Positions 13,810 to 26,575 are shown, counted from the first letter of the stretch. The stretch is 64,000 nucleotides of DNA from Monomorium pharaonis (GCF_013373865.1 NC_050467.1:24078996-24142995), one strand, 5' to 3'. Program-made: numbers and translations. The notes: a model not told the origin generated them from the letters alone.

Positions 13810-13891
<82 letters not shown>
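13810..13891 (+). repeat. (GA)n microsatellite, about 41 units
   Basis: Uninterrupted GA dinucleotides about 420 bp right of the CACTGAGAG-ended element in receptor intron 1. It accounts for the Glu-Arg-rich frames here. Confidence 0.99.
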
Positions 13892-13893
<2 letters not shown>

Positions 13894-16800
13894 ACCGCAA
13901 CATTTCCCCGCAAGCTGACGCTGCATAAACCGTCGAATATTGTTTAGTATTTGTATCTATCGTATCGTGATCGCGCTTGTGATATACGTAACCAAAACTA
14001 ACGTAACGCAACTGCGAAGCGCTGTGGGATAATGTTCCCGATTATCAATACATGAAGGTGCATAACGTTCGGTATCAATTCACGGCGAAGTTTCGACAAC
14101 CGCTCGAGGAGAGTTCGCCGGATCGAAGTCGATAGTTGGATAGTACCCGCTCGATGTCTGCCAGTTTCCGATGGCGTGTTTCCGGTAAGGATAAACGATA
14201 AAGGTAAATTGATATCTGCCGATCGCGCGGGGGCAATAAAAAGGTGATAGAGAGATGAAATACGTATTTCGACTATTAGCTTAATTTTCATTTCTTTGAT
14301 TAGGGGGAGAGACGTTCCTCTCTAAAGAAAAAAAATTTCAAATTTCCTCGAGCGCCATCCTGCTCGTTAGTCATTTTGTTAGTTCGACGCCCGGATGGTC
14401 ATTAGCAGCGTCGTCGAAAGCGATCGTTAAAATTCGAGGCGACAGAGTACTCGTTAGTCGAACGGAACTCGACGCGACTCCTCAGTCAGATCTTCATTCT
14501 CTTCGCGCGAGGCCGCATTTCTCTCGTCGCTTAAAGCGATCCCGGAATTGCCGTAATCGATTCGCACTTCAGTTGTCAGTGACAACCCGCCGCGAGGTAG
14601 GATCCGCGCTTCGATCGAGGAAATTGCATTGGCGGTTCGTCGTCGTGGTTCGGGTTAAAGAGTTCCGGCGGTCCGGCCACTCGGTTAGATTTCCGACTTA
14701 GGACGGAGTTGGCTACGCTGTAATCGTTGAAGAACTTTCTCTCTCCCTCGATTGCACTTGATGTCTTTTCCACGTCGTCCGATAACCGTGAAGCCCGAAC
14801 TGTCACCCAAACCCCCTCTGTCTTTGGCACAGCCGCTCGCTATCGAGCCCGAGTTTGACCTTTCGGACGGCGAGATTTTGATCGGGAAAGCTGGGATATT
14901 GTTGAATCCACGATTACATGTAAATGCACTCGACGTGCGGACGTTTCGCTTGTATCTTCGCCGCGATCGCCGGCTGAATTTCCGTTTGAGGGCCACCGAT
15001 ATTTTTAGATGTCATCAAGTTTTCATTTTAGCGCGTCACGTAGTTTGCAAACGCGCGTCGCGTATAGCCGTTCGAGGCGAGGTAGGTCGTAGCTCTACCT
15101 CGTAGGATCCGTAAATTCCTCACTCGGCGAACATTGATCACCCCCCGTGGCTCGAAACAGGCGTGCCGCTACCGACTGTCAAGGCGGCACTACAGTCGTG
15201 CGGGGAACACGGATCCGTGCACTAAATTCGCCATCGTCGTCATCGATCACCTCGCGTCCCAAATTGGGAGTGAAACTCGTGGAAGATTTACCTTATTTGC
15301 TTTTTTTCATTTCCTGAGTTATTCCCTACTTTCTGTTGATTTAAGCTTGTATCTACCAACATATCTCGCAACCACTTTTTCACCTGCTTAAAGTGGTTCG
15401 AGAGATGTACAAAAATTTACGGACCGACTTTCATGTTTCTAGAACAAATGTCTGTAGTTTGTTCTGGAAAAAAATTACAAAATGTAGATTAATGTAATTA
15501 ATTAATTGAAATTTCGAGAAACTATATATCCATGAATAAAAGCCGATTGGAAATATATGACGTTTAATCAATAGTGACGATAAGAATTAATAATTGACAG
15601 AATTTTGAGGTCAGTAATTGATAAAGTTAATAAAATTGATGGACGTTACATACATAGCTGATGAAATATTAAGATATAACTGACAGTTTTTTTTTTTATC
15701 GTGGCGACGAAGTATCTCGTCGTCGAGATCGGGAAATCGCATATCCTGCTCTGTCCCGAATCCATCGCTCTCAACGCGAATTTATATACCCTCCTGGTCC
15801 AGCGTGGACCAATCTGCCGCACGTCACCGATAAGCACCGCTTTCATCGACGCATATATCGACGACGGGTATTAGCCGCGCTACATTTCGGCCTTTAATTG
15901 AGTCATTTTTATCGACTCCCGGCGCACATCCCTCGGCGATCCCCAGAGTGGGATATTTCAGAATTTATTTGCTTTCGCTTCCGCGATGCCGTCCCGTCAT
16001 TCCGCGGGAACGTCCCGAGCGAGCCGCCGCCGTTTACGCGTCATCGAGTCTCTCATTGAATTTCTAATACGAAGTAGATCCACGGCGGAGTAAGGCCGCG
16101 TGTTATTTACGTTGCCGTCGTCGAACAAACGTTACATTGTCGAGTCGAGGAGGAATATTTTTGCCCGGATTTCGCGTTTCCCATTTCGCCGCGTGGCAAA
16201 ACGGCCCTCCTCCGTTCGCAAGTATAACTCGCGATACACCACACACGGTGGTAATGCCGCCGCCCATTGCGCGACATTGTTTCAACTCTCATTTGAATTG
16301 GTATCGTAAGCACGTGTACGTGACATACCGCGCAAGGAGCTAACTGCGGCCCCGTCGTCAACGTCGCCGTCGCGCTGCGTGCATTTCCCATGCGAATAAT
16401 GGATGCCAAACATACGCAGGAGACGTTATAATGACGTCGACATCTGGAGATGCGCATTCTTCAAACGCGGATGTAGTCTACGGTTTCACGTGGCTCCCTG
16501 CGAATGTCAAGTATTGTCAAACAGCAGAATTCTACTTCCAGATGCAAAGTCTTCGGAATAATACGTTTCCCTTCCTCTCCTCTCTTTTTATTGTCATATC
16601 TTTAAGAAATGCAATTACGCCGCGTGCACGCCGGTTGCATTTATGACATTTAACGTGTTCATCGTCGCATTTGACGTTTTGCATCTTGCCGGTAATTGGA
16701 TCACGATTAATCTTTAATTGCATCGTTACGATATTCAACGAATTTTTTTTTTATTTCCTCGAGCTTTAATAAAGAAATTAATTATTAACGTTCTGTGTAA

Positions 16801-18462
16801 CACTAAGCAGATAAGATTTTGCTACGTGTTAATATAATGAAACTCCTTATATTACTAATGCGTAGGATAACGAAACATTTTAATACGACTGCTGTCTCTT
16901 GTTATGCAACGTAGGCGCGTTCTTGTTCGGTATAACGGAAAGCGTGGGTGTATTTTTGTCCGTGGAAAATTGAACGCCAGCGCATTTTAACGGGTTAAGA
17001 CGTTCGCCGGTACGCGCCAAGGGAACTGCAACCGACGATGAAAAGGTACAAGCGAGAAGGAACTAGGAGAGAGAGAGAGAGCTTTTCTTGAATAAAGAGA
17101 ACTACGAGGGATCTCGAACATTTTCTCGATGATAACAATCTTTTGAGATAAATATCAAGGAAATTGCAACACTTTTGCTGACGAATTTACGAATTGCACG
17201 ATAGAAGAAGATTTTTAAAAGCTTTTAAAAGGAAAATATTATAAAAAGTTAATTTTATAATCATCTTTTCATTGTGTGTGAGCTGGATATCGGATACGCC
17301 CTATTATGAGGAAATTTGGAAATGTTTCGTAGGAAGATAAAAACGGAAGTGTACACGGCCCTCGTACAATCGCATTTTAATGAGCTCCGTTGCAATCCAG
17401 CTGGGGTCCTGAATTCCGAATTAAGCAAAAAGATACGGTAATTATTCGCGATTAATATTTCAACTCTTAATGCGACCTGCCGCGCCTGACGAAGCACACG
17501 AACGAGAATTATTTCCATATTCGGAGATTCCGAATTAACCGCGGAAATCTAATTAGTTCGTTACGCGTTCGTCGCGACTGCGTCAAGTGTGTGTGTGTAT
17601 GTGCCGTGCGTCTCGTGAAATAATTTACAACACCTTTCGGTGAATTATACCTCTGTTCGGTATTTTTTCCCCCTTTATTTTCACAGTATTTCACGGTATT
17701 TCAGCGGTGTCCTTTGTCTAGCTAGTCGTTCTCTTGGGAGGGCGTTTTCTCGCGAAATAGAAATACCCGATGCGAGAATATTTTACAGCGGAGACACAAG
17801 TGACTCTACTACTTTGCGCCGCGGCAATTATCTATCTTTTCCTCACGACGAGAGGAAACTTTGCCGAGCCTCTTCCTCCGCTTTTTAAGATCCTCGAACC
17901 TACCCCTCGTAATACTCAGTATCGACAGGTCAACCTGCCTTCACGCCGGTGAGTACCGATAACAGCAATATCTTTGCCCGGACTATCGAGCGAGGGGAAG
18001 AAATTAACTCGTGATCTCATGTCCGAGATTTTTTTTTCTACATCTACCAATGACGTCTGTTCCAGACGCGATCGATTTTACAGGACACGATAGAATCGCG
18101 CGGAAACTTTATTTGGAACGGATTCGCCGTGGAATCCCTGCCCACGCATAAACGGGATCGCGCTTCGGTGCATTCAGCTCTGTCATAGGACCCGATGTGA
18201 ATTTGTCGGAATAAATTTGTGTCGGTTTACACTCCGCACTCGTTAATCTGCACGTTGATCAAGTTCCCTCCGGTCCATTCAGTCTCATCGCATTTGTAGA
18301 AACTCGTTGCCGCGGGCGTACAGAGCTTCCTGCGCTGTAATACATTTAATGATCTCGATAAAAGCCTTCGCAAAATCGATCGGGACGACATCCGAGCGGG
18401 CTGCAATGCCCGTTATTTCTATCAGAACGCGTGCAATGCTTACATTCTAATAGTTCTGTCTC

Positions 18463-18482
18463 GTCTCTCTCTCTCTCTCTCT
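18463..18482 (+). repeat. (TC)n microsatellite, short
   Basis: About nine to ten TC units followed by an imperfect CT-rich tail to about 18510. Confidence 0.9.
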
Positions 18483-19666
18483 TGCTTTCTCTTTCTCTAT
18501 CTATTTTCTCTATGCCGTTGGTGTATTGAGGTCTCAGATTCCCGCGTTCGCGTGATAACGCACATTATCGTCTATCGGGGGAATTCCATCGTAGCCGATC
18601 GAGTGCAACGCCCCGTACCCGCGTTTCCCGCGGACGAAATGTCACTTGGAAACGGCCCCGGCGGTATATCGATATATCGCTCGCGGAATGTCGGGCCCGC
18701 TGACGTTCGCGCACAGGCAATAATATGCGTAACATTCGCATTACCCTCCGATGTATTCGCCTGAAAATTAGTTCCCCCGTCCGTAAATCCATCGGCATGT
18801 GACGGCGTTTCGCGGTTATCGGCGATCGCCGCCGATGGACGAGAGCGCCCCCCCCCCCACTCCCCTCCTCCTGTGTTCTATTTCCGGTATAAAAAAACGA
18901 ATTTTATAATTTACGACCTGTACGCCTTTCGATAGCCTTCGACGTAGCATCTGTCGGCGACATCGGGCGATCAAAATTTTTATCGCTGTTAGCGTGTTTT
19001 TTTTTATAGGCAATTTTGAAATGTCTAAATTTTTAAGAGGAACATGGGTATAAAAAGAGCATTGGATGTATACAGGAGGATACGGGATATATCTCGGAGG
19101 ACGGACCTTTAATCATTCCACGCTTCTCGCGGCTTTGGATGTTGTCCTCGAATAATGGCGTTTCTTCTAGAGCACAATTGAGAAGAAACGAGCATCTTCT
19201 CAAGCCGGAGGAAGGCAGCGTTCTGAGTAACGTCGGTTTTCTCGGTATTCAGCCTTTTCTTGGACCTCAGTTTCTTAAGGCAATCATTCGCCTCGCTAGG
19301 CAGAACACGAACTTAGCGTAATCGGCTTTGAGATGGGTTGTTTGGTTTGAAAAGTGACCGAGTCTTTAATCGAGATTTATGAGAATTTAAGTGGCCGTCC
19401 TCCGGAATGTTATAAATCCAATCGCGTTGGTTCTTCGGAGTCTCGCGTTTTCCTGTAGCATTTTAATCGACTATCCCGGATGAATGCTTTTCTTTCCTTT
19501 AATCAAGGGTATTAATTTTTTTTCCCCCCAATCTGTTTAACGAATTGTAAGCGCGGCCGAATTACGAGGAGAAAAGAATAATTGGGCCTGCGGCGATAAT
19601 AAGAGGAACAATGAATTATGCATTTCCGTTAAAATCACAATTTTGAATGGCGTTCGTTCAAGAGGA

Positions 19667-19694
19667 AGGTCTCTTTGGAAGGTCTCTTTGGAAA
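19667..19694 (+). repeat. Perfect 13-bp tandem duplication
   Basis: GGTCTCTTTGGAA occurs twice head to tail in receptor intron 1. Confidence 0.9.
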
Positions 19695-20712
19695 ATTAAC
19701 CCGATATTTTCAAACTCGCAGATTGAATCGCACTTTTCCGATATTAACGCAAAAAAAAAAGAGATACCCGCCTCTGTTCTATTTTCCCATTTCCTCGCGC
19801 TCGCATTTCTCTTATCGAACAGTTCGTTATAGGAAAGCTGATGATGTAGTCGATCGCGTAATATGTACCGCTATGGAAAATTCTATATTAAACAGTTTTC
19901 AGCTCGATATAATCTCGTGGAATGACAGCAGCAGATTCTAAAATAAAAACGGGAGGCGACTTCGAACTTTCCCGATACGCGCGTTTGCACACACGAAAAA
20001 AAAAACCCCCGCCGACGGTAATTCGATCAGGTCGCAAATAAAGAAGTTGAGATTTGTTGAACCATGTTTTTATTGAGGCTTGACGGCGATCGAAGGTCCC
20101 AGGTCGTCTAATCGCGGGACAGGTGTCATTCGCCAGAGAGCACGAATGTTTATCTTCCAAGTTTTCCTTGGCTAACTTTCGACGACGTCAGATGGATCTC
20201 CGCCTATTAGCCTGAGACCTGCTTCCGTTTTGCCTTCCGTCAACCCTCTTTAACGCCTCATAAACGACGCGCGCCCACCCCGTACCTACTTCATCGCGCC
20301 CCGGGACTTCTCTAGATAAACAGGAGGAAATGTATTTCCACGGGGCCGAACATTGACTTAGATCAATGTCTAAGTGGGGTTTCGGCACGAGCGTTCACGC
20401 ATTAAAGCGCTCGAGCGGAAGGGAAGAAAGGTGTAACTTGCGCAAGAGTTAGGGAGTCCCTATTTTCGAGATTATTGATTGTTTGATATATCTGAGGATC
20501 ATGGCGATGACTCGCGCTTAGGCAGGACGATTAACGCTGACGGATATGTCCCACGTTCGTGATAACGTCACGTCTCGTGGACAATAGCCGGGGGCGAGCC
20601 TGAACGACATTGTCCCAATATTGACTATCGCGACTTATGACGCCTACTACTTCGCAATTCACTCTGAAGAGCGTATTATTTAAAAATAAAAATAAAAAGG
20701 AGAGAGACTCAC

Positions 20713-21173
20713 CGGTCGATGGATATCGCCATCAGGGTAAAGACGCTGGCGCATATCGTGAGCACCGCGATGAACTGGGAGATCTTGCAGTAGAGGGTGC
20801 CGAACGGCCAGTGGCTGTTGAGCATGTAGGTGTAGTTGAAGGTTACGTTCAGGGTCGACACCATGGCGTCCGCGATGCTGAGGTTCACCAGGAAGTAATT
20901 GGTGACGGTGCGCATCCGCCTGTGCGCCAGCACGATCCATATCACTATAAGATTGCCGCCGGTCGCGACGGTGATCATGCCGGCGAACAAAAGCGTCCAG
21001 ATCATCTGCCGCCACCACGGGAGCACGAACTGATTCCGCGCCGCCAGATCCGTGTAGTTGGTGATGGTGCCGTTGCCGTCGTGGTAGGTGTCATTGTCGT
21101 ACCACAGCGTCGTCGTCACGTTCCAGAGGTGTGACGTGAAGTTGTACGTCGTCAGGTCGTCGAGGCTCTGCAT
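20713..21173 (-). CDS. TkR99D: Tachykinin-like peptide receptor (99D type), coding exon 1: N-terminus and TM1-TM3
   Basis: This exon encodes residues 1-154 of a rhodopsin-class GPCR expected to sit in the neuronal or gut-cell plasma membrane and bind insect tachykinin peptides, signalling through G proteins. The start is the ATG at 21173-21171. It is the first in-frame ATG after an in-frame TAA 14 codons upstream, and a GTG directly before it is not used as the start here. The extracellular N-terminus has five N-glycosylation sequons (about N11, N18, N27, N34, N39). A PWWRQ motif (52-56) leads into TM1, with G73-N74 in TM1, LSIAD (98-102) in TM2, WPF (122-124) before TM3 and the conserved C129. 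The exon ends inside the Arg codon of the DRY motif, followed by donor GTGAGT (phase 2). PWWRQ, the VATGGN segment and the ICASVFTLMAISIDR block fit the 99D receptor better than the 86C (natalisin-receptor) paralogue. That subtype call rests on remembered family features, not on an alignment. Confidence 0.95.
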
Positions 21174-24100
21174 CACGGATATCGCTCGCTCGCCGTTTCC
21201 CTTCGCGTCGATTTACCGTCGAGCTCCCTTGGCGCGGACGTGCGAGGGACGTCCGTCGTCGTTGCTTTCACTCCGCTCACTCACCACCGCTATTCAACCA
21301 CCACTTCCGCCGCCCCCGCTCCGCCCTTCCGTTTGCAATTTTGCGTCCCACGGTGTGTCCTTATCTCGCCTTAAAGTACACCTCGCTCTCACCACGCAAT
21401 CTTCATTCTTTTTTCGCTTCCGCTATTCGCTCCTCTTTGTTTTTTTTTCCTCTTCTCCGAGTTCACGTCGAGTTTTTGATCTTTTGTAATCTCTAACGTA
21501 ATCGTGGCGCAGCAAGTCGAGTGCGTCCGCGTCGGTTTATCTCTCTCTCGAGAGCCGAATATTTTCGGGATGCTCCGGTAAAATTTACTCGTCGCTCTAT
21601 TCAAAGGGCAGCAACTAGAGGGGTTATCGTCTTTCGGGGTAAATAATTTGCATATTCCTGTCAACCGCGCATACCAGCCGACCACCGAGTCGGGCGAGCC
21701 TCTACGGTCATGTCGACGTGGCGCCGAGACTTGCGTCGCACTTTCTGCTCTCGCGCGGTGAAAGGGCACAGGATTACAGTTCCGCAGGCATCGTCGCGGC
21801 ACTCGTGTCCTCCGCATCGACTTTCTGTCGTCGCGGGATGAGTTTCCGATTCGTGGCCGAGGAACCGAGGGACATCCATCCGGTCGTAGACGCGCGGCGC
21901 TGTCGCTGCGCGTGAATTCCGCTTCGCGCTCGCCCGGGATCCGTCGAGCTTTCGTGAGAAAGCTACCGTGCATCGGCTACCGTCGGCGCCGAAAGCACGG
22001 GCTTTTAATTCCGGCGCGTCGCATCGCGTCGTGCCACGCGTCGGCGAGTCGCGCGGCCTTTTTTTTCCGGATCGGTTGGACTCTAAATTGGAAAAATCGC
22101 GGGGTGGAACGAATCGACCTCGGGGACGCAGCCTCCTCGATTATGGAAATCGTTAATTCGATCGTACTCTCATGCGACGGGACGTTTCATTAGTTCGAGG
22201 TGATATCGTTTCTGATTGTACTATGTATATATATATGTCTTTGTCGATTAAACCACGAGGTGACGTTGCGGCACGACCGACATCCGATTTCGCCTCCACT
22301 TCGCGTTTCATGCACGATCGCTCCCCGCAAAATCCGATCGCGTTCCAAACCGCCGATTGGCCGCCGCCGGATGAGGCTCCGTTGTTCTGTCTTTTTTCTT
22401 CCGTTGATATTTCGAAGCTTCGGAACTATTCTCCCCTGCGAGCGTTTTCGTATCGGCTTGTGTCTCTTGTTGCGCAGCCAGACGGGACAATCAGGAATCG
22501 ATGACGACGACGATGACGATGATCACACCGATGGCCCGCAAGAGGAGCGTTTACGTTTAATCCCTTGCCCGGACTACACGTGTCGTTTAACGATTACTAA
22601 AAGGTCGTTGATGTTTTGCCGTGAAATTCGTCGCCCTTTACGACGAGGCTTTTTTTGCGCATCAGCCTCTAGTGGATGAATTCACGAACAGCGTGTTCGT
22701 CGTCGTTTCGCGTTTTTTGCCCCCTTTGAAGAAAAGTTCCGCCTGTTACATGGCCCGTGTCGTGCGATGAGAACTCGCGGCGGGAGGCCGAGATTCTGGC
22801 CGCGATTATTTCTGTCAAACTGTCTCGTTCCCGCCTCGTTCGCTCATCACTCAGTGCTCCCTTTTGCCGCTACATCGTTACCGCGCGGTGTATCGCACTA
22901 ATTACCATCGGCCAGGCGCTCTTTTTCTTATCACGTTTCGCACAAATGGAAAAGTTACGTTCCGCGCGCCCGACCTTTTACGATTTCGTACGCTTTACGG
23001 CCGATTACGTGGGCGGGGAAAGCTTTCGCATCACGTCGCTAATAAAACTCCTCACCTCCCGCGAGGGGGCGAAATCCGCGTTATCGCCTCTTCGCGCCGG
23101 ATCACGCGCGACGATCAAGAGCCGCGCCGCAGCGGTTTAATTAAGCGCGTCGACCCGGAAGTGAATCCTCGTTTAAGCACTCGCGGAATACCCGCAGTAT
23201 CACTCGCGCTCGGGCCAACGTTCGATTACGTCGCATTATGTCGCCCGGTCTTTCCGCCTGCCGACGCGCCTAGAATTTTTAAACGCGTCGGACCTCGCGC
23301 ATATTTCTTCACTAGCAAATCGTTCTTATTCACTCCCCCGGCGTTATTGAGAAAGTCGCTTTGTATTCCGCGCGAACGCTTTTGCGGATCTCCTTAATTT
23401 TCAATTGGCGTGTTCTGTAGCACACCGCGATTACCGCGTAGAGGTGGAAACTGTCCGTATCTTTCTTGTAGCGCCGCGAGCGCTTTAAACGAAAGATAAA
23501 GGAAAACGGCGAGAGGTGAAGTAGATGGCGGATCGTGCGCCGCACCTCCAGAAAGTTCCCGGAACGTGCCGGAAGAAAGTTCCCCGAGAGCAACGCGTAA
23601 CTGGTCCCGGGTTGTATAATCCGCGACAGCTCGGGGGGGGAAAGTCCACCCTTTGAGAACGTCCGACAAGCTTCTAGGGAGAACCGTTGTCGATGAGAGA
23701 CCGGAGAAAGAAGGGGAGGGGGGTTTCCCTTCCCTCGTCGGAAAAAATACCACTCATAGGCCGGACATTCTCGTGATAGATAAGAATTTACGTCGCGACG
23801 TTTATCTCACGACGCGGAACCCTGGCTGGTATTCTTATCTCCCTCGCAGAATTCCACGGGGTTGTTCATCCGGAGCTCTCGTCCCCGCGTTGACGAATCT
23901 CTCCGCGGCGATCCCATCTGCCGTCCTCGATCTGGAAAACATATCGTGAGAGTGCGAGATTATTCTTCAAGTTCGAATCAAGTGGTGCGTCGCAGCAGCA
24001 CGGAAATGAGAACGCGAGAGCATGAATTATCGTCGTGCGATTTGTTCGTATGCGCGGGAAGCGTTTGGTCGCCGCACGTGGGCGAAAAGAGCGAGCGGGA

Positions 24101-24310
24101 GGAAACGCGAGTGTGCGCGCGGCGAGTGAAATCCGTGAAATTTCATCCGTCGGGCGTTCGGGACGGCGACAAAAAAGGAATTATGGCACGTACGCGAAAG
24201 GGAGAACGAATGTACCGATTATGGAGCCGTTGAATTTCCCAAAGGAATTTAATTATAAACCCGAACCGCGCGGTGCGCTCCGCGTCGATCGTCTCGGTTA
24301 AGATGTCCGA
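21174..24310 (-). promoter_or_regulatory. CpG-rich region upstream of the receptor start: probable 5'UTR and promoter area
   Basis: Directly upstream of the receptor ATG on the minus strand. An in-frame TAA lies 14 codons before the ATG, so at least this stretch is untranslated leader if the exon extends upstream. By eye the block to about 24.3 kb is much richer in CG dinucleotides than the neighbouring DNA, with CGTCG/CGACG repeats. Several overlapping long open frames on both strands (for example 21389-21973 minus and 22864-23397 plus) are expected from the low stop density of such sequence. No TATA box or initiator could be assigned with confidence, and upstream non-coding exons remain possible. 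Confidence 0.4.
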
Positions 24311-24405
24311 GAGGATTGCGCGTTTTGTGTTCCGATAATTATTCTACGCGATTAATATCCCCCTTTTCGTTTTTCTCGTCGAGCCATCGCTTAATCGATT
24401 CTTCT

Positions 24406-24420
24406 CCCCCCCCCCCCCCC
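24406..24420 (+). repeat. Poly-C run (15 nt)
   Basis: Fifteen consecutive C. Similar runs occur at 1583-1594 (C12) and 18848-18858 (C11), and G runs at 36179-36190 and 41572-41583. Confidence 0.95.
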
Positions 24421-25124
24421 TGAATAAAATCGTCGACAATTGTCCGGTAGAAAAAGATTATTTATGTTGGATAAACTCTTGCGTAAAAAAACGGCACTTA
24501 TTTATAACAGTCGTCTTCATCGTGCCATATTCGGGTTTGATATCGCTGTTCTGCCGCCACGTGCGATATATATCGCGCCCGTTTAATTTTCCTTTGTCTA
24601 ACGGCGGGATATCATTTGCTTAATTGCGCCGCGGAGCCGTGTTATTCTTTCCATTATTAGCGTTATCTACGGTAAAGCTCTTTGCACATCGCCCGACACG
24701 GGATATTACCGGGACGGGAAAAATAGAGACATGCAGCCCATTTTCCTTCCCTCCTGATGGGATAATAGCTGATACACGGTAACAATAATTGCTATTATTC
24801 TAATAAAAGAATATTTCTCCCATCCCCGAGGGAGCACACGATATACGGGCATATTTGCGCTACTCACTTCATCCTTGTGTTGAGTACCGATTGATTTGCG
24901 ATAACGCATATATATATATCGCGAAACGAACGATCCGCATGGATGTTAGGATCGAGATTGTTTTCGCTTACAGCACGATACTCCGCGACGGTCTCGAATA
25001 AATGTTTATTCGCATTGTTTGATCACGTAATGCGCTTTTCTGCACGCTACCACTTGCTTCGATCTAACGACCCCGTTCTGGTATTACGTGTCGTGCCGGC
25101 AAGAACGAACGTTGTTTAAAATAT

Positions 25125-25142
25125 CGGCGGCGGCGGCGGCGG
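25125..25142. repeat. (CGG)n triplet tract
   Basis: Six consecutive CGG units followed by a CCGCGG palindrome. Confidence 0.92.
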
Positions 25143-25692
25143 CCGCGGTGGCGGAAGAAATTGCATTGCAATTTGATACGAGAAAACAACGATTTCTCTC
25201 GCGAATGAAGTGAAAAGAAAAAAAAAGGAAATAATCAGAGTCTCACACAAATAGCCGTACGTTGTCGCAATGTACGGACCCGCGGGACTAACTGCGAAAT
25301 TATGCGAATGGCCTTTTCGCGCCTGTACACATGCGTACATTTGAATAACGTCACGCCATATAAATTTGCAAAGCCGTACCGCGCTGCCAACAATTACTTC
25401 AGGTTGTTATAGCGTAGAATGGAAATCGGAGTTTATGCCGCCCGGCTACAAATGAACAACAGATTGAAGTAACGGCCGCAAATCAAAGGCATGTCGGTCA
25501 TTTTTCGCGCATTATCGCGCGCGCCGAACAAACTGAAGTATGCGAGCGGTATTTTCCATGTGTGTTTTTTTTTATATATAACATTCCCTTAAATTTTGCG
25601 ATTGAATTGCGAGTTATTCGTACTTGACACGTGTTCGTCGAAAAATTTGTTTTTGCTTCTCTTCAATAACTGTTGCATACCTCTCGCTTTCG

Positions 25693-25715
25693 CTCTCTCT
25701 CTCTCTCTCTCTCTC
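25693..25715 (+). repeat. (CT)n microsatellite
   Basis: About eleven CT units in the intergenic region. Confidence 0.92.
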
Positions 25716-26165
25716 GCTCCGATATTTCATATTCCGCGTAGCTCGGCATTAATCGGGATTAATTGGCCGGATACCGAACGTGTTCTCGATTCGGCCGTTG
25801 TCGCATTGTTCACGCAAGCCGCTCAATAACGCGGGTAATTCGCCGGAGAGTTCTTAAACTATGCGTGCGCCACGATTGCTGCGGTATGTTACCCGCGACT
25901 ATTCTCCGATTGCAGGCGCCGCCGCGCCGCCCGCACGGTTTCCGCGAGTAGGATGAGTAGAGCAGGCGAAATGGAGCAATTAACGCTCGAATATTGTTCC
26001 TGAATCTGAAAATAGCTGACGATCGATATAACGGGGGTGTCGGCGAGGAGAGGGCGGCGCGTTCGGCCGAAGGGCGTCGTGACGTTTGTGGCAATTCGTG
26101 ACGATGTATGTGACTTCACATTCGCCCGTAACAGCCGCAAACCAGCCGCGAGGAGATTCCCCCCT

Positions 26166-26200
26166 TCTCTCTCTCTCTCTCTCTCTCTCTCCCTCTCTCT
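26166..26200 (+). repeat. (CT)n microsatellite with one interruption
   Basis: CT units broken once by CCCT, about 170 bp left of the short foldback element. Confidence 0.93.
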
Positions 26201-26372
26201 CGACTTGGTGGTGAATTACCCAACCCCGGATTAAAGCCGAATTGTTCCGTAGACGGTAAAATTGCATTTACGCAATTTGCTCTAATTTGCCGGACCGTGT
26301 GTCACACGCGCTAGAGTGTAGTTAATGGCGAATTATCCTTATACTCCCGCTACACAATGGAAGTCGTTCGCG

Positions 26373-26575
26373 CACTGAGAAGAAAATATTGTTGATTTGA
26401 CAAATTTTTCAAACTAATTTACAATTTTGCCAGTTAAAGAATTTATGCATTTAACTTATAGATGCACAAATTTCAATTCAAGTATTTATATAGTTAATTG
26501 AAATATATAAATACTTGAATAGACAAAATTTAATTTAGTTGGAAAATTTAGTTAAATTAACCTTTTTTTTCAGTA
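26373..26575. mobile_element. Short foldback/MITE-like element with CACTGAGA / TCAGTA ends
   Basis: About 203 bp. The left end CACTGAGAAGAAAA and the reverse complement of the right end (TACTGAAAAAAAAGG) align imperfectly, and the similarity continues through an ACAAATTTTTCAAACTAA-like block on both arms. The centre holds a perfect 16-bp inverted repeat (26477-26492 with 26504-26519) around an 11-nt loop. A CG dinucleotide lies on each side, compatible with a 2-bp target-site duplication. The ends resemble those of the element at 12912-13389, suggesting one family or superfamily. Confidence 0.7.

Larger units (their letters stand above)
4394..20712 (-). other. TkR99D: Receptor intron 1 (about 16.3 kb, phase 2, interrupts the DRY motif)
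   Basis: GT-AG intron between the Arg and Tyr of DRY. It holds the GA/CT arrays at 6831-6910, 10004-10048 and 13810-13891, a shorter CT array at 18463-18482, the inverted-repeat element at 12912-13389, and an AT-rich GTTAC/GTAAC-rich stretch at 11230-11530. The remainder alternates between AT-rich sequence (for example 7180-8340) and CpG-rich sequence (for example 9240-10450 and 14340-15300). No nested gene was recognised on either strand. An open frame at 8383-8646 (+) and one at 14752-15105 (+) have no recognised homology. Confidence 0.85.

Noticed and set aside
13576..13947. Similar Glu-Arg/Ser-Leu repeat frames
   Set aside because: Generated by the (GA)n array at 13810-13891.
20637..21134. 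165-codon plus-strand frame opposite exon 1
   Set aside because: Antisense shadow of the receptor's first coding exon.
20713..21173. Receptor as the 86C (natalisin receptor) paralogue
   Set aside because: The PWWRQ, VATGGN and ICASVFTLMAISIDR segments, and SKRR at the end of exon 3, fit the 99D type better as I recall the two families. An alignment would settle it.
21171..21176. GTG at 21176 as the receptor start
   Set aside because: The adjacent ATG at 21173 is the normal eukaryotic start, and an in-frame stop lies 14 codons upstream.
21389..21973. 194-codon minus-strand frame just upstream of the receptor
   Set aside because: Arg/Ser/Pro-rich translation of CpG-rich sequence with no recognisable domain; it is better explained by low stop density.
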